Assembly: GCA_947359465.1 (NCBI GenBank)
Contig: OX375876.1
Span: 120,213,444 to 120,277,443 of the forward strand
Source: Metellina segmentata
Lineage: Eukaryota; Arthropoda; Arachnida; Araneae; Tetragnathidae
Reading direction: 5' to 3'
Length of the DNA stretch: 64,000 bases
The notes beneath the pieces are model-generated. The model was given only the letters and a program-made list of their open reading frames with translations, ran no database searches and was not told the origin of the DNA. Positions 12,441 through 23,314 of the stretch are shown here, one piece after another; the first letter of the stretch is position 1; every line of letters begins with the position of its first letter. The translations under genes were made by a program, and so were the position numbers.

Positions 12441-13200
12441 AGACAGCACGCGCAACCAGGGCTGATATGCAATTAAAGCCCCGATAGCGATTACAGCTGC
12501 GACTGATATAGGGGCGGACTTGCGCGTGGGGTGGGGTATATTGGCGGACTCACAACACCCCCTATCTCGTGTATGACGTCCCCGCATTACTCCGATGGTT
12601 TAATCAGCTCTGTGCCTGGAGAGGGATCGAGGACTTCGGGCGGAGGGGGGGGGGAAGGCAGCTAGGTATGGATAGATAACAGGAATCCTGGATTCTGAGT
12701 AATTTCATTTTGAACCCGATGATACTTCCGACTGGGCTACCGGGATCAGACGAGACGTCCACCAATTGCTTTTCGGGACGGTCCTCGAACATTGCCCATT
12801 GAGTCCCGATGGAAACCCACCCTTCCCCGTTGCCACCCGGTAATTTATAAAGGAGCAAACGACACGGATAAGTGAATGGGTCCTCTGGTCGGGGAAGTTT
12901 CGTCTGTAACTCAATCGGTCGGTGTGAAAATGGAATCTTAAGTGGAGTGTTGCATTCCGGTCGGGCAGGAGAATTAAAATCGGGATGTGCGGTTTCTGGT
13001 ACGGAATTGAGTCGGAATGAATTAGCTCAAATGCGGTTTGTGGAGGTCTTGGTTAGTTTGTATTGAAATTCAATAGGACAACATATTAACGTTCTGTGTA
13101 ACTGGGATTGCGCGGGGTTATTCCCTTGAGATGTGAGATGAATTGATTATGTGTTCGATGTATCTCTATATAAAATGTAGTTATCCTTAACTAGCAAAAT
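12441..13200. other. GC-rich island with R3 repeat copy at its right edge
   Basis: The stretch is clearly richer in G+C and CpG than its surroundings, with a G-run at 12643-12654. Opposing frames of 84 (12604-12858, minus) and 64 (12872-13066, plus) codons are open but unrecognised. From about 13000 the R3 word 'gtcggaatgaattagctcaa' starts a repeat shared with 16.2-17.2 kb. It could be a regulatory island or an old element; I cannot tell. Confidence 0.35.
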
Positions 13201-13340
13201 ACACGTCCTCACTCGGGTTGAATTGGTTAATTATAGATTGAAAGGTGACCAGAGAAATATATTTTCTCTTTCGTAGAAAATGCTAAATCATTCATTTAAG
13301 TGTCAAATAATTTTTATAACTTCTGGAATCTACTTTGAAC
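13180..13340. repeat. Short repeat shared with 35.45-35.57 kb
   Basis: 'ctcgggttgaattggttaa' followed by 'gattgaaaggtga' and a run ending in 'cttt/cttac..agaaaa' is matched at 35456-35530. It looks like the same dispersed family edge, class unknown. Confidence 0.5.
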
Positions 13341-13445
13341 ACACATACTCCACATGCATTTCCATCCATGTTATACATTTCAAATACATCGCATCCCTGC
13401 AAAAGGTACAAACTGACTAAAGGTGTCAGACGCTAAGGTAAACTA

Positions 13446-14718
13446 CAGGTGACTATCTTATTACTAGGGCAACTTTTTGTTTAAGTAAAAATGGGAAAAG
13501 TTGCATTTATCATTCCCTAAAGTTGCATTTATGGAAATAAAGTTGCATATATTTTTGATACACTAAATTCTAAAATAAATTATTCGTAAAAAATGAAACA
13601 ATTCAAAATATATTGACAATTTTAGTCGTGTATAACAGTTAACAGTCGTGTATAACATTCTTAAATACAGAAGAACGTTGAATGGCTGATACTTGGCCAG
13701 TAATTTCTTTAACATTCAAAAACTGCGCCAGTCGCATTCGTATAATGTGTTGTATTGGATAGCAAAAGCGCCAAATCCTTTCGCTCAACATTCAGAGATT
13801 TTAAAACGTCATACCTACGAGGCTAACAACATATTGATGATCGACACTCACCTCGCAAACTCTTCAGTCGATTACGCAAGTTTCCTCTGGATTATCAAGA
13901 GTGCCAACCCAAGTATGTTAAAAGTACTTCTTGCCCTTTCACTTTCACTACGAACAGCTTCTTTCCATTAACTTCTTGTTTGATACTTAATACTTCTGCG
14001 TTCCCAAAATCATACACACGTGATCGAAGAGTTGGTTCAGAGGGCAAAAAACAAAATAGTAATTTCACATAAATTAATTTTAAGCTAAATTTTAAAAAGT
14101 TGCAGGTGGTTGCATTTATGTTGCGGTTATAATTCACTTACAATACACCCCATGCAGGAGGAATTTTGGTTTTAGTACTTTACATGCAGCGTAGAACGTG
14201 TGAAAAAAAGGTTGCATTTGTTGCAAAAAGTTGCCCTACTTATAACACGGTACTCTTACAGCACGGATTCCCTACAACACGGTACTAAAATTGCGACGAC
14301 CCTCGCAAAACACGATAATAGTTTCTGTATAACACGGTTTAATTTTTACCTATTGTTGGTCAATTGGACGGTTAAATAGAAACTCGTTATATTTTTTTTC
14401 ACCATTTTTACCAAACCAATGCATGTGCAATTTTTGATTAACATTTTTATAATTGACCTTCTATCCTTATCACAGGTGCGATATGGGAGTACTCCGTATA
14501 ACAGGGTTTTAGTTTCCTTAATACACGGAACGCAATCTCTAATTTTATATAATTCCTAAGTTTCGCTTAATAGGGTTTCTATACATCACGAACTATCCTT
14601 AGCACGGTTTGAATATAACACGGTATCAAATATGCACAACTGTATGACTCTATGTTTTGTATAGCACGGTTTCCTTATAACACGGTACCATTTGACCACG
14701 TTATAAGAGGATCACCTG
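13446..14718. mobile_element. Pogo-like TA-flanked element, split by a hAT-type element
   Basis: Flanked by TA (13444-13445 and 14719-14720). The left end reads 'caggtgactat' and the right end inverted reads 'caggtgatcct'; after removing the inner hAT insertion and one copy of its duplication, the match continues through 'cttataac' (16 of 19 bases). Ends starting CAGGTGATCC with TA duplication resemble pogo/Tigger elements. The interior right of 14240 is filled with a degenerate 'tataacacggttt' repeat. No transposase frame is left. Confidence 0.55.
13465..14238. mobile_element. hAT-type non-autonomous element nested in the pogo-like element
   Basis: The ends are perfect 15-bp inverted repeats ('tagggcaactttttg' at the left, its inverse at 14224-14238). 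They are flanked by 8-bp direct repeats that match in 7 of 8 bases: 'cttattac' (13457-13464) and 'cttataac' (14239-14246). An 8-bp duplication with ends starting TAGGG is the hAT signature. The 774-bp interior repeats 'aagttgcattta' near both ends and has no long transposase frame. Confidence 0.75.
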
Positions 14719-14720
14719 TA

Positions 14721-15289
14721 CTGCAAAAGACGATTTTGAGGGATGATAGGAGCACTAAGTTTGTTTTCAAAAGCGAATACGTTTTTTCTTGAAAATTCCG
14801 TACTGTGGCACTTGCTATAATAAAATAACTTGTTTTAAAATGCAATGTCTTCAGTACAGACGCGCGAATCAAAGGTAACCTATTATCATTTCTTAATGGT
14901 AAATCTAATCGTACAATAATCCACTTTGACTTTCCGTTGCTATGACAAAGTTTATGTTTCGTTATGAAATAGTTTGTTTCTCAGTGAAAATAAATAAGAT
15001 TCTAAAAATAAAATTATTCGAATTTAAATTTCATTTTTATAGGTTGTCGAAAAATAAATGATTTTTCAGCAATAGTGCTAAAATAATCCAAGTAACTGCA
15101 ATTCTCACTATGCATTACAGGTACACCAAAACTACAAAATTATAATTGATTTAAGTATAGTTACTTAGATGTTTTAGCATGAAATTTTTCGAAATGTATA
15201 CGCAAAGAAATTTTAAATAATGTATTCTTTAAACTAAAATCATATTTAAAACATTGAATTAACATATGTTGACATCATATTGTGTGATA
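14721..15289. other. AT-rich sequence, nothing recognised
   Basis: No gene or element boundary seen. Confidence 0.5.
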
Positions 15290-15412
15290 CTAGGGTACAA
15301 GCCCCATGCTCGCTAGCGTTCGCTAAGACCCCGGAGGATTGCTTTCCAATCCTCATTGATTCGCTGCGGGAACTTATGCTTGCTTCGCGCGCATAAATGA
15401 AGACATGTGTAC
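15290..15412. repeat. GC-rich repeat end fragment
   Basis: A short CpG-containing block ('cgctagcgttcgctaag', 'ggattgctttccaatcc', 'cttcgcgcgcat') made of small palindromes in AT-rich surroundings. It looks like the terminal part of a dispersed element; similar CpG blocks occur at 21560-21600 and 27935-28012. Confidence 0.4.
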
Positions 15413-16229
15413 TAGAAGAAAGAATTTTTTACAAAATACGATATTGCAAAAAATATTTTTCAAACATAAATTTGTTGTATTAAAGAAGATATATAGTACT
15501 TCTGGAATCAGAATTCAAATGAAAACTTTGAGCACATTTTGAGTCGAAATGTGAGCGTTGCTTTAGAAATTGAATACCCAGCATGTTTGTGTGTACATTT
15601 CCCCAGCAGTCGAACCACCCAAAAACGTTTTCATTCAGTTTGTTGTCGAAAGCTGTAGAGCAAGCGTCTTGTTGAACTATAATTGTTGGCCCTGGAAAGG
15701 GCCGTCTTTTAAATGGCCATGAAAAAAACCTCCGCTTTCTTAGATTTCTATTACAAATTGCAACAACTCGACTTAAATTCATTTTTATTTCATCCGATAA
15801 CGCTATAAAAATAACGTCTTTTTTTTTGTGCCACGTAGGAGTATTATATATATATTACTACTTAATTATAAATTACTCACAATACGCAAAGTTTCATGAA
15901 AATATATACAACCGTATGGACGTAGCACGGGCACAAATATACAGAGACAGACAGATGGACAGACATACAACAAACGCGCAACTGACGGATCTTGGATCAG
16001 AAGGGTTCAAAACGGATAGAAATTTGAAATGGGACGTAAATATTCAAAGTACAAACAAAAACATTCCATTTCTGTTTAGATAGATAATAATGCAACATTA
16101 ATTATTAAAAGTTTAGTAGGAATGACTGTAATTAATTATAATTGCAAATTATTATTTATAACTATGTGTATATAGGTAGAGTTAATTAAGGAGCAACATA
16201 GCTCTATAATTAATTTCAAACTAGTTTTC
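15413..16229. other. No gene; contains an 'acagacagatggacag' tract
   Basis: At 15900-16020 a stretch with 'acagagacagacagatgg' followed by 'atacaacaaacgcgcaac' resembles the 3' part of common invertebrate repeats. The 100-codon minus frame at 15480-15782 is unrecognised. Confidence 0.35.
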
Positions 16230-17200
16230 TGAAGCAGAATTGAGTTGCCATTAATTAGCTGAAATGTGGTTTGTGAAGGTCTCAGTTGTATTTAACTTCA
16301 ATACGACAACATATTAACAACATGTGTAACTGTTATTGCACGTTAGAATTCAATTGCAATTTGTAGTATGCATCCCTATACTATGTAGTTATAATATAAA
16401 GTAATGTAACGATATTAACTTTAACGTAATTTATTGTGATGAAATGGATTGAAAGTTTGCTGAGAGGGGCCCCTTACGAATAAGAATTACAAATAATTTT
16501 TATTACTATACTATTATTATGAAAATGGTGTGCATGGATATGAAAAAAATAAATCAACAAACTGAAATCTAGATAGGTTTTTCTGGTTCAGAATGGAGTC
16601 AGAACGAATTATCTCAAATATGGTTTGTGGAGGTGTTAGTTATTTAATTGAATTTCAATAGGAGAAGATATAATCTCTCCTGGTGGTTGTCGTGACATTA
16701 GCAAAAGTGACAAGATCGTAAGGAACGAGATATCTCATCATTAGACGAAAAACGCCCAGGTCTTGATCTCTTCACCATAAAAAGAATCAGCAATATCTTG
16801 AATCCGAGGTACTATCATTAGCAAAATCTGTCCGATCTTGATGGACAAGATATCTTATTAAAACTTTTAGTATGATTAACATTCCAAGTAACTAGGATTG
16901 CTCTTTGTTATTCCCATGCAATGTGTAGTACGTATCCTTTCAGAACGTAGTTGTAGTTTATAGTATTTCAATGAATGATGGAAAGTGTAGTAGGGGTGAC
17001 CCTCAGTTATAATTGCAAGTTGCAATTTATGATTATGTTTACATATATGGATATGAAGATTAAAATAAACGGAGAGTTAGATGTGTTGTTTCTGGTTTAA
17101 GATTGAGTCGGAAAAAATGAGCTCACACACAAATATGGTCTGTGGAGGTCCTGTTAGTTGTATTGAAATTCAAAAGTATAATATATTTATGTTCCATCCG
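16230..17200. repeat. R3 repeat cluster (three to four diverged units)
   Basis: A landmark word, 'gagtcggaatgaattagctc' and variants followed by 'ggtttgtggaggtc', appears at about 16240, 16585 and 17100, and also at 13001. Each is followed by 'attgaaattcaata' and then 'acatatta'. Units are roughly 350-500 bp apart. An R1 copy (16675-16870) lies inside one unit. Confidence 0.65.
16675..16870. repeat. R1 dispersed palindromic repeat inside the R3 cluster
   Basis: Starts 'ctctcctggtggttgtcgtg' and includes 'acgagatatctcatcatta', 'gatcttgatggacaagatat'. The R1 edge and internal order are conserved; it appears inserted into an R3 unit. Confidence 0.65.
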
Positions 17201-17515
17201 AAATAAATGAACCTCAAGCTCAATCATGTCTAGTAAAAAGAAACAAAGTAGGTTCTGACCAAGGAAAAATCTTTTGAATTGGGGACTGAATAAACAAACA
17301 CTATCATGCTTTCTACTGGATTCAATAGAACGCATCAAATATATATATTTTCAAAACTTCGATTTTGTTAAATTTAAAGGTCACTACCCACTTTGGTTTT
17401 GAAGCACAGCACAACCTTTGTTTCGCTAAATAAAGCCATAACTTGTGCATATGATATGCCATTTCATTTTAAATTCAACTTCCAGGTGTTGGGTTCTAAA
17501 ACATAGTCTATCTAC

Positions 17516-17870
17516 ATGAAGAATACGTACGACAATATACAGCTGCTAGTATTGATGATTAACTAGAGCAAGTATGGCTGGCAGATCTGTGCTGACGTTA
17601 AAGTAGTGGCTTTGTTGATGGGTTTGCAGCAGGAATATACAAAATACTGCTGGTTTCTTTGTTTGTGGGATAGCAGATCAATCGATTTGCACTACACCAA
17701 GACACTGGACTTTGAGAGAATTTTTTAAGACTGGAGAAATGATTGCACAGCACCCACCATTGGTAGAACCGCACAAAAAATCACCTTTCTGCCTTTACAC
17801 ATCAAGTTTGGTCTTATCAGAAACTTGGTAAAAGCCACATATAAGAATGGACTAGCATTAAAGCCTTTTT
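17516..17870 (+). pseudogene. Decayed frame of an uncharacterised transposon-like protein family
   Basis: Reading + strand from an ATG at 17516 gives MKNTYDN..., one stop, then WQICADVKVVALLMGLQQ and EYTKYCWFLCLWDSR, a stop near 17710, then, after frame changes, EMIAQHPPLVEPHKK and LPLHIKFGLIRNLVKA. From memory this order (GLQ..YTKY..FLC.WDSR, then PLV, then LPPLHIKLGL.KNFVKA) is a motif string of a repetitive, functionally uncharacterised protein family widespread in arthropods and hydra. I cannot name the superfamily or its reaction. About 115 codons survive with at least two stops and one frame shift, so it is a fossil. No inverted ends were found around it. Confidence 0.65.
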
Positions 17871-18039
17871 CCTTGTCATATTCGCATTCACCGCTTTGTA
17901 TTAATTACGAAATAACTATTTTCATCTCGGAAGCAGAAATTTTTTTAAATTTTCTTGCCCGGTGTAATTATTCCAAATATGAAAACGGGAAGTAAAGCAT
18001 TTCAAATTAAGAAACTTCCCGACTTTTGTCTTGAAGATG
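17871..18039. other. Sequence downstream of the decayed frame
   Basis: The frame stays partly open but shows no further similarity that I recognise. Confidence 0.3.
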
Positions 18040-18252
18040 TATCTGGTCAATATCAATATTGACCATACCTAGAAGGACGAAATGTCTCTTTCGTCAAGAT
18101 TTGGTCGTTTTTCCTCATTAAAAGAAAACGAACCAGATCTTGATTTCGTCACAAAAAAATGGGTTCCTTAAAACGAAATATCTCCTCACTAGCAAATTAG
18201 GTCAGATCTTTATGAACGAGATATCTCCTTGTTACCACTTGGAGGGTTAAAT
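18040..18252. repeat. R1 dispersed palindromic repeat
   Basis: Contains 'gatgtatctggtcaatatca', 'gacgaaatgtctctttcgtc', 'aacgagatatctcc' and ends 'accacttggagggttaa', the usual right edge. Confidence 0.65.
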
Positions 18253-18324
18253 TAACATGCAGAATAATTTTGCTGAATCAAAGTTGGTCTGTGATTTTTT
18301 ATGTAAAAATAAACTAACCTTATC

Positions 18325-18932
18325 CAGTGGCGGATCAAGCGGTAAGCGCACTAAGCGGCCGCGTAGGGCCCCGGAATACCGAAGGGGCCCCGAGGTCTTA
18401 AAATATCTTTTCATTAGGGTTCGAGGAAAGTTGTGACAGCGTCTTTACAATGTACGTCTTTAAGTGCAGGGTTTTTAATACAAGATGATCAGAGCAAGAG
18501 CAGATGAAACTGGGTAACTCTTATAAAAGAGGCTTTAACTGAAATTTGTAATTCAGAAGAAATAAAAGTTGCGAAGGCGACTTCACTTCTGAAGAAATGG
18601 ACAACTACGAAACCGCCCTAATGAAAGTTATTTGGAATACTATTTTACAAAGAATAAATGCTACTTGTAAATCATTGCAATCAGTGGAATGCAAATTATA
18701 ATAAAAGGATCTATCCTACTGAAGTCATTAGAAAATATTCTCAATAATTTCAGGGAAATTTTTGAAAAAGAGGTAGTTGATTTATTAGGGTTATTATTTA
18801 ATGCGGAAGATGGACAAACCCGCAGAAAACAAAAGAGAAAAATGTTTTCTGTAAACCTTTTTTTAAAACATGAATTTAAGGGCCCCCAAAATTTTACCGC
18901 TTGAGGCCTTCGCTTGACATGATCCGCCACCG
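18325..18932 (+). mobile_element. hAT element, internally deleted
   Basis: The ends are inverted repeats: left 'cagtggcggatcaag' and right, inverted, 'cggtggcggatcatg'. They are flanked by 8-bp direct repeats matching 7 of 8: 'accttatc' (18317-18324) and 'atcttatc' (18933-18940). Ends of the CAGTGGCGGAT type with 8-bp duplications are classic hAT. Subterminal GC-rich sequence (gggcccc on both sides) follows each end. A decayed transposase piece remains inside. Confidence 0.8.
18590..18904 (+). pseudogene. hAT transposase remnant (ZMYM1-like)
   Basis: Around 18600-18690 the + strand reads ALMKVIWNTILQRINATCKS, then LQSVEC, and after stops continues from 18689 as SLENILNNFREIFEKEVVDL and NAEDGQTRRKQKRK. 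From memory this order (a 'W..IL..IN..SK.LQS' helix, a 'LI..L..FR' helix, then a basic stretch) resembles the middle of hAT transposases annotated as zinc finger MYM-type 1-like. Only about 100 codons survive, with stops and frame changes. The catalytic residues are not visible. The identification is supported mainly by the hAT ends around it. Confidence 0.5.
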
Positions 18933-18940
18933 ATCTTATC

Positions 18941-19944
18941 CGATACATAGCTGAAGCCATAACTTATGTGTCCATCAAATTCCATTTCATTTTCAATCCG
19001 ACCTTCGCGTGTTGGGATCGGGATAAAACGGAGAAATCAGACCCCGAAGTAACCAAGTCTGCTGTTCTCCGAAATTAACGATCCTCCTCTCCTCCGATCT
19101 CGATTTCCAAAGAGAAATCTGCAATTCCATTGTGAACAGGATATACGAACGAAATCATTCTCTTCTGCAAATGAAAAGATGTCACCGTTCCATTGTGACA
19201 AGCCATACCGAGCACTCTACGCGGCCGCCTGTATTTAATTCAAAAGGATGTGCACCGAGGAAAAAAAAGAGAATTTTGAACTCGCGGGACGTTGAATCGA
19301 AGCATGTTTTCTTAAGAAAGCAATTTAGCTGAGCCCTCGCTGCAGAAAGCGAGGTCTTCCCCCCTTTCACTGGGTTTTATATTTTTTCGATCGTACTTTT
19401 ACTTTTTTGTCGTGTGCATACGGTTTGGATTGTTCGTAGAAAGAAAGAAATTCAACTTAGAAATCGGAGATGTATTATTTTGATTAGATTAGGGGGAATG
19501 GTCTACTCTGTGCACTTGACGCTTTTGTTGGGGGATGAATTTTCGGGAAAGCACGGGAGCGCTCGTGATTTGTTTTCCTTTCGGAAACAAATTGAGGATT
19601 TGTTTGTCGAGTTGGAGAGTGCTGGGTGAAATTTAAAGTCTTCCGCTTAATGAAACGGATCCTTTAAAAATGAATGTTTAATAAATCCTCTTAGAACTTT
19701 TTCCGTCTACGCAATATTCGTCTCAGACTGAGCGGCACGCTACGTCTGTTCTCATTTGCAGGGCCTCTAAAATGACAAATCGAAAGAAATATCGATCAAT
19801 ATTTTATTGATCCTCTGTAGGGTTCCAACTCATATCTGTTATGCAACTTGCGTTCTCCTCTGTATGAATTCGATCGAGTATTGACCAATATAACCTTTGT
19901 ATTCTTTCAACCAGTAGATGTTGTTGTTTAGTCCATGGGTTGCG
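18941..19944. other. Relatively GC-rich stretch without a recognised gene
   Basis: Frames of 60-71 codons are open on both strands (19132-19332 plus, 19182-19370 minus, 19414-19629 plus), with CpG-containing sequence. None shows a recognisable protein. Similar CpG-rich blocks occur at 31.0-31.75, 33.5-34.4 and 54.6-55.6 kb. Confidence 0.35.
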
Positions 19945-20046
19945 TGGTAAAATCAATTACGTGGTGTTGTCCTCGGATCTTTCCCTTAGGTGATTGATCA
20001 CGGAATGTCGTACATAATTGTATTACTCTAGTACGACTAATTAAAA
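19945..20046 (+). mobile_element. SINE 3' fragment (family A)
   Basis: 'ttacgtggtgttgtcctcgg' 'atctttccctta' ... 'ctagtacgactaattaaaaa' matches the 3' half of the complete SINE at 29559-29891. The head is missing. Confidence 0.75.
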
Positions 20047-20082
20047 ATTACGATCACAATTGTGTGGTAAAATCAACTAATT

Positions 20083-20465
20083 GAGCCGCGGTAACTCAGT
20101 CAGTAGAGCGTCGGGCTCGCAACGGAAGGGTTGTGGGTTCTGTCCTCAGCGGAGCCTGCAATTCTGATGGTTGCGAGATCGGCCTGGCTAAAGACCGTCG
20201 TGTTAGCTAATGGTGGCTGGGGCACGTTAAATAGGTCGTGGTCACAAAGTCCCGCATGTTCCCATACCAAATCAATACCTCTGGGGGTACCTGATCTGGG
20301 GGTTATCGGCCTCTGATTGGGATTTAAATTACGATATGCGTGAGTGAATGGAAGTGTGAAAGGCACCTTCCTGTAAAACGGATGTGTCATGTGTGAAGAA
20401 GTCCAACCCTCCGGGGCAATGGTACCCCCAATTGGGCCATATATGGCCCGCACGACGACAACAAC
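20083..20465 (+). mobile_element. tRNA-derived SINE (family B), with target duplication
   Basis: A tRNA-like head ('gccgcggtaactcagtcagt', 'agagcg' region as A box; 'gggttctgtcc' as a decayed B box) is followed by a ~300-bp body unlike family A and an 'acgacgacaacaaca' tail. It is flanked by perfect 12-bp direct repeats 'aatcaactaatt' (20071-20082 and 20466-20477), which is the mark of LINE-driven retroposition. It landed just downstream of a family A fragment. Confidence 0.85.
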
Positions 20466-20506
20466 AATCAACTAATTATATTTCACGGAAATTCTATTAT
20501 TCTCAG

Positions 20507-20820
20507 AGGTAGGTTATAAATAATGTCAAACTGGAGCAACACAACGGCCTGTTGGTGACAGTCTGCCAAAAGGAAAGCCAAAGGGAAAGATCTGAGCACA
20601 ACACCGGATAATTTTGAATTACGGTCTGATGACGAGGTCACATTTGAGCTGGAACTCCACTCTCCAAACTTCCACATGACGCGTATGTGAAGACATTTGA
20701 GGCCATGGCAGATTTAAAGTGCACCAGACCCTTTTGTACATGGCGGCCTTTGGTTGGTTCGGACTCGCAACTATCCTATTGCTAATCCATTAGTTTTCCA
20801 ACTGGGCTACCGCGGTCTTT
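20507..20820 (-). mobile_element. tRNA-derived SINE (family A), minus strand
   Basis: Reverse complement reads a tRNA-like head ('ccgcggtagcccagttgg', 'gttgcgagtccgaacc'), then 'ggtgcactttaaatctgcc' and the family body to the tail at 20507. It is nearly full length and substantially diverged. Confidence 0.8.
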
Positions 20821-21559
20821 ACATTTAGAAGTTTAACAGTGGATTTGTGTGGTAATAAATCACATGTAACCATTTAACCATACCAGTGTGCTCCTTAGCA
20901 CTTAGGTAACATTACACACTATCTAAAACTTACCATTGTTTTCATATTAGCTTATCGTGATGAAAATATGTAGTTCTAAACTAATATTCCTTATCAGTAT
21001 TAATGAAAAGTTTAGGCTGTCTATACAACATTATTGTTTCTCATTCCACTTGAACTGGATAAGCTATTCGGGGTCCATGATCTACTAAAATGCCCATGAC
21101 GAGCAGAGGATTGAAATACAGAGCCTCTCTGAGCAACCCAAACTGAAGACCTGCTCCACATTGCATTTCCGACAAGACGGGAAAAACCTTAATCCATGGT
21201 CAAAATAAATTTACCACCAATGACTACTGTTTACTTTGGAGATGGCCCAGTCTGACACTTTCCAACTGCCAAACACTTTCATTAGATGTTATGAACTCTA
21301 AAATAATGAGTTTATATGATAAATTTATATTTTAAAATCTTCATAATGTTACCAAAAGTTATACTTTAATACGTCTTAACTTATAAAAGAATAATTTTGA
21401 TTGCATACTACTGGTGTAGTTTCGGTTGTTTACGTCCTTTTTGGTACTTTGAAAAACAATGATTGAAATCAAGCATCAATGAATGTGAGGTGTAATATTA
21501 TAAAGTCAATTATTAATATTAGATTATTTTGTGACAAGTTTTTATTGAACAATATACTA
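20821..21559. other. No gene seen
   Basis: AT-rich sequence with no recognised feature. Confidence 0.45.
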
Positions 21560-22480
21560 GTCACTTCGTGGCTAGCCCGGCGTTGCCCGTGCTAGTTGCT
21601 TTTGAGGGGTTTTGTGATGCAAAACCAAATGGGAATTCGTAGCCTATTGGATAACAGCCATAACGGAGTTGGTTTGTTTCGCAAACCAAATGGGAATTTG
21701 GTGGCATGTCACAATCTCTTGCGAAAATATAAGTATTTTAATTGATAAATTATGTATTAAAAAATCAAATGTATAAAGTGTTAATCTAATGTAAAATTTT
21801 CCGCAGATTTCAAATCCGTTGAAATTTTCAATATTTTCATTAACGATCCCGATGTTACAAAAAGAAACTAAACAATGCCAGTCAAAATGTTTGAATTTGT
21901 TTTGCTTTCCTTCGCTGTGGAATTGTTTGAGCGCAGGAAATGAAAACTATGATATCCCTAATCTCGAATCAAACGAAGGCCATTCCTCATGGCAGCATTC
22001 GTATAGGAAAAAATATAAAAGTTATAATTAAAAATTATTTATTTAAAGAAAATCATATTTTTAGGTATAGATCTAATGCGAAAGTTTCGGCAGATTTCAA
22101 ATCCGTTTAAATTTTTACTATATCTTTAACGGTCTAGGAGATAGAAAAAAGAACTATATAACTCCAGTTAAAACTTTTTATTTGTTTTGTTCTTCGGCTG
22201 AAAGCGTACTCCTGCAAACTATAACGGAAGCAAAAAAAATAAATTCATAATCTGTAATCTTTTATGCTGTTGCCATTCTAAAGAAAACATTAATAATTAC
22301 ATTCCATTAAATTCATTTTAAAATGTTCTAGATTGAATTTTAAAATTTAGGCTTCGCACAAAAATCGCCAAGAATTCGGACTACCTGTGTGCCCAAGTTT
22401 CATTATTGTAAGTGCCATAGATTCGTCAGGAGCTTGCATATACGTGACAAACAAACACTTTATTTTATAATTGTAGATTA
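21560..22480. repeat. Unclassified interspersed repeat with internal duplication
   Basis: Opens with a GC-rich word 'agcccggcgttgcccgtgc', of a type that starts many invertebrate interspersed repeats. Inside, two ~285-bp units share 'gcagatttcaaatccgtt' (21804, 22092) followed by 'ccagt..aaa..tttgaatttg' words. The right part carries the 'cattattgtaagtgccata' word shared with 10.25 and 35.95 kb. I cannot assign a superfamily. Confidence 0.5.
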
Positions 22481-22999
22481 CAAGTTTATAACCTTCTAGG
22501 CAAGGCTGACGAAGGCAACGAAGCTAAGACACATATCTAGAATTTTCTGTGTAATAGAATTTTCCTTCACTATACATCAACTTTCCGTGTAGGTGCTATT
22601 TTTTACGCATCTTAATTTAAGTTAGAATAAAATTCAATAAGCTTTTCCTCAAATTAAATTGCAAAAATAACTCTAAGAGTTCTTCTTTCAACTATCGAAG
22701 GCATATTCTGTCTGAACAAATACAGGTGGAGGAAATTTTTCTACAGTTATAGGTATTTCTTGAAAGTATTCTAAACTAAACATAGTTTACTCTTTTTACG
22801 AAAAGTATTTCGGGCCATCGACAGTAAAAAAAAAAAAAAATTCCGAAATGATACATAATAGTTGATTAATTAACATAAAATATATGTATATACACTGAAC
22901 TTTGCCAAAACGGGGATAAACTGCATTTTAAGTTAACCCAGATTTGTATCATGCGAGAGCATTTACACACCAGAATTGAAATATTCGCTTTCTGTCGAG
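22481..22999. other. No gene; poly(A) tract near 22830
   Basis: AT-rich DNA with a run of 15 A near 22827-22841. Nothing recognised. Confidence 0.4.
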
Positions 23000-23180
23000 T
23001 CTATCTAAACCTGCAAGTGGTTTCGAATAGAGATATCTCGTCAATCAAGATCCAACAAACTTTCTTAGTGACGATATAGCTTGTTGTCTAGATATTGCCG
23101 ACTTTTTGATGATGCCGAAATCAAGAACTGGTCCGTTTTCTTCTACTGGCGAGACATATCATCACTTCTCATGCTTTAAA
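23000..23180. repeat. R1 dispersed palindromic repeat, partial
   Basis: Starts 'ctgcaagtggtttcgaatag' then 'agatatctcgtcaatcaaga', as in the copies at 6337 and 36700. The right half is degraded. Confidence 0.55.
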
Positions 23181-23314
23181 GGTTTTATGGGATGTCAGCT
23201 ATCCAAATATTATCTTTACATGCATAGAATCCTTAAACATTTTGGGAAGATACATATCAATCTCAATTTTTTGTGGATTCGTAACTGTCAAAACTTAAAA
23301 ATTATTTTAAAACA

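Noticed and set aside
17123..17338. Minus-strand frame as gene
   Set aside because: It overlaps an R3 repeat unit and shows no motif.
20100..20471. 123-codon minus frame
   Set aside because: It is the antisense of the family B SINE, including its tRNA-like head and tail.
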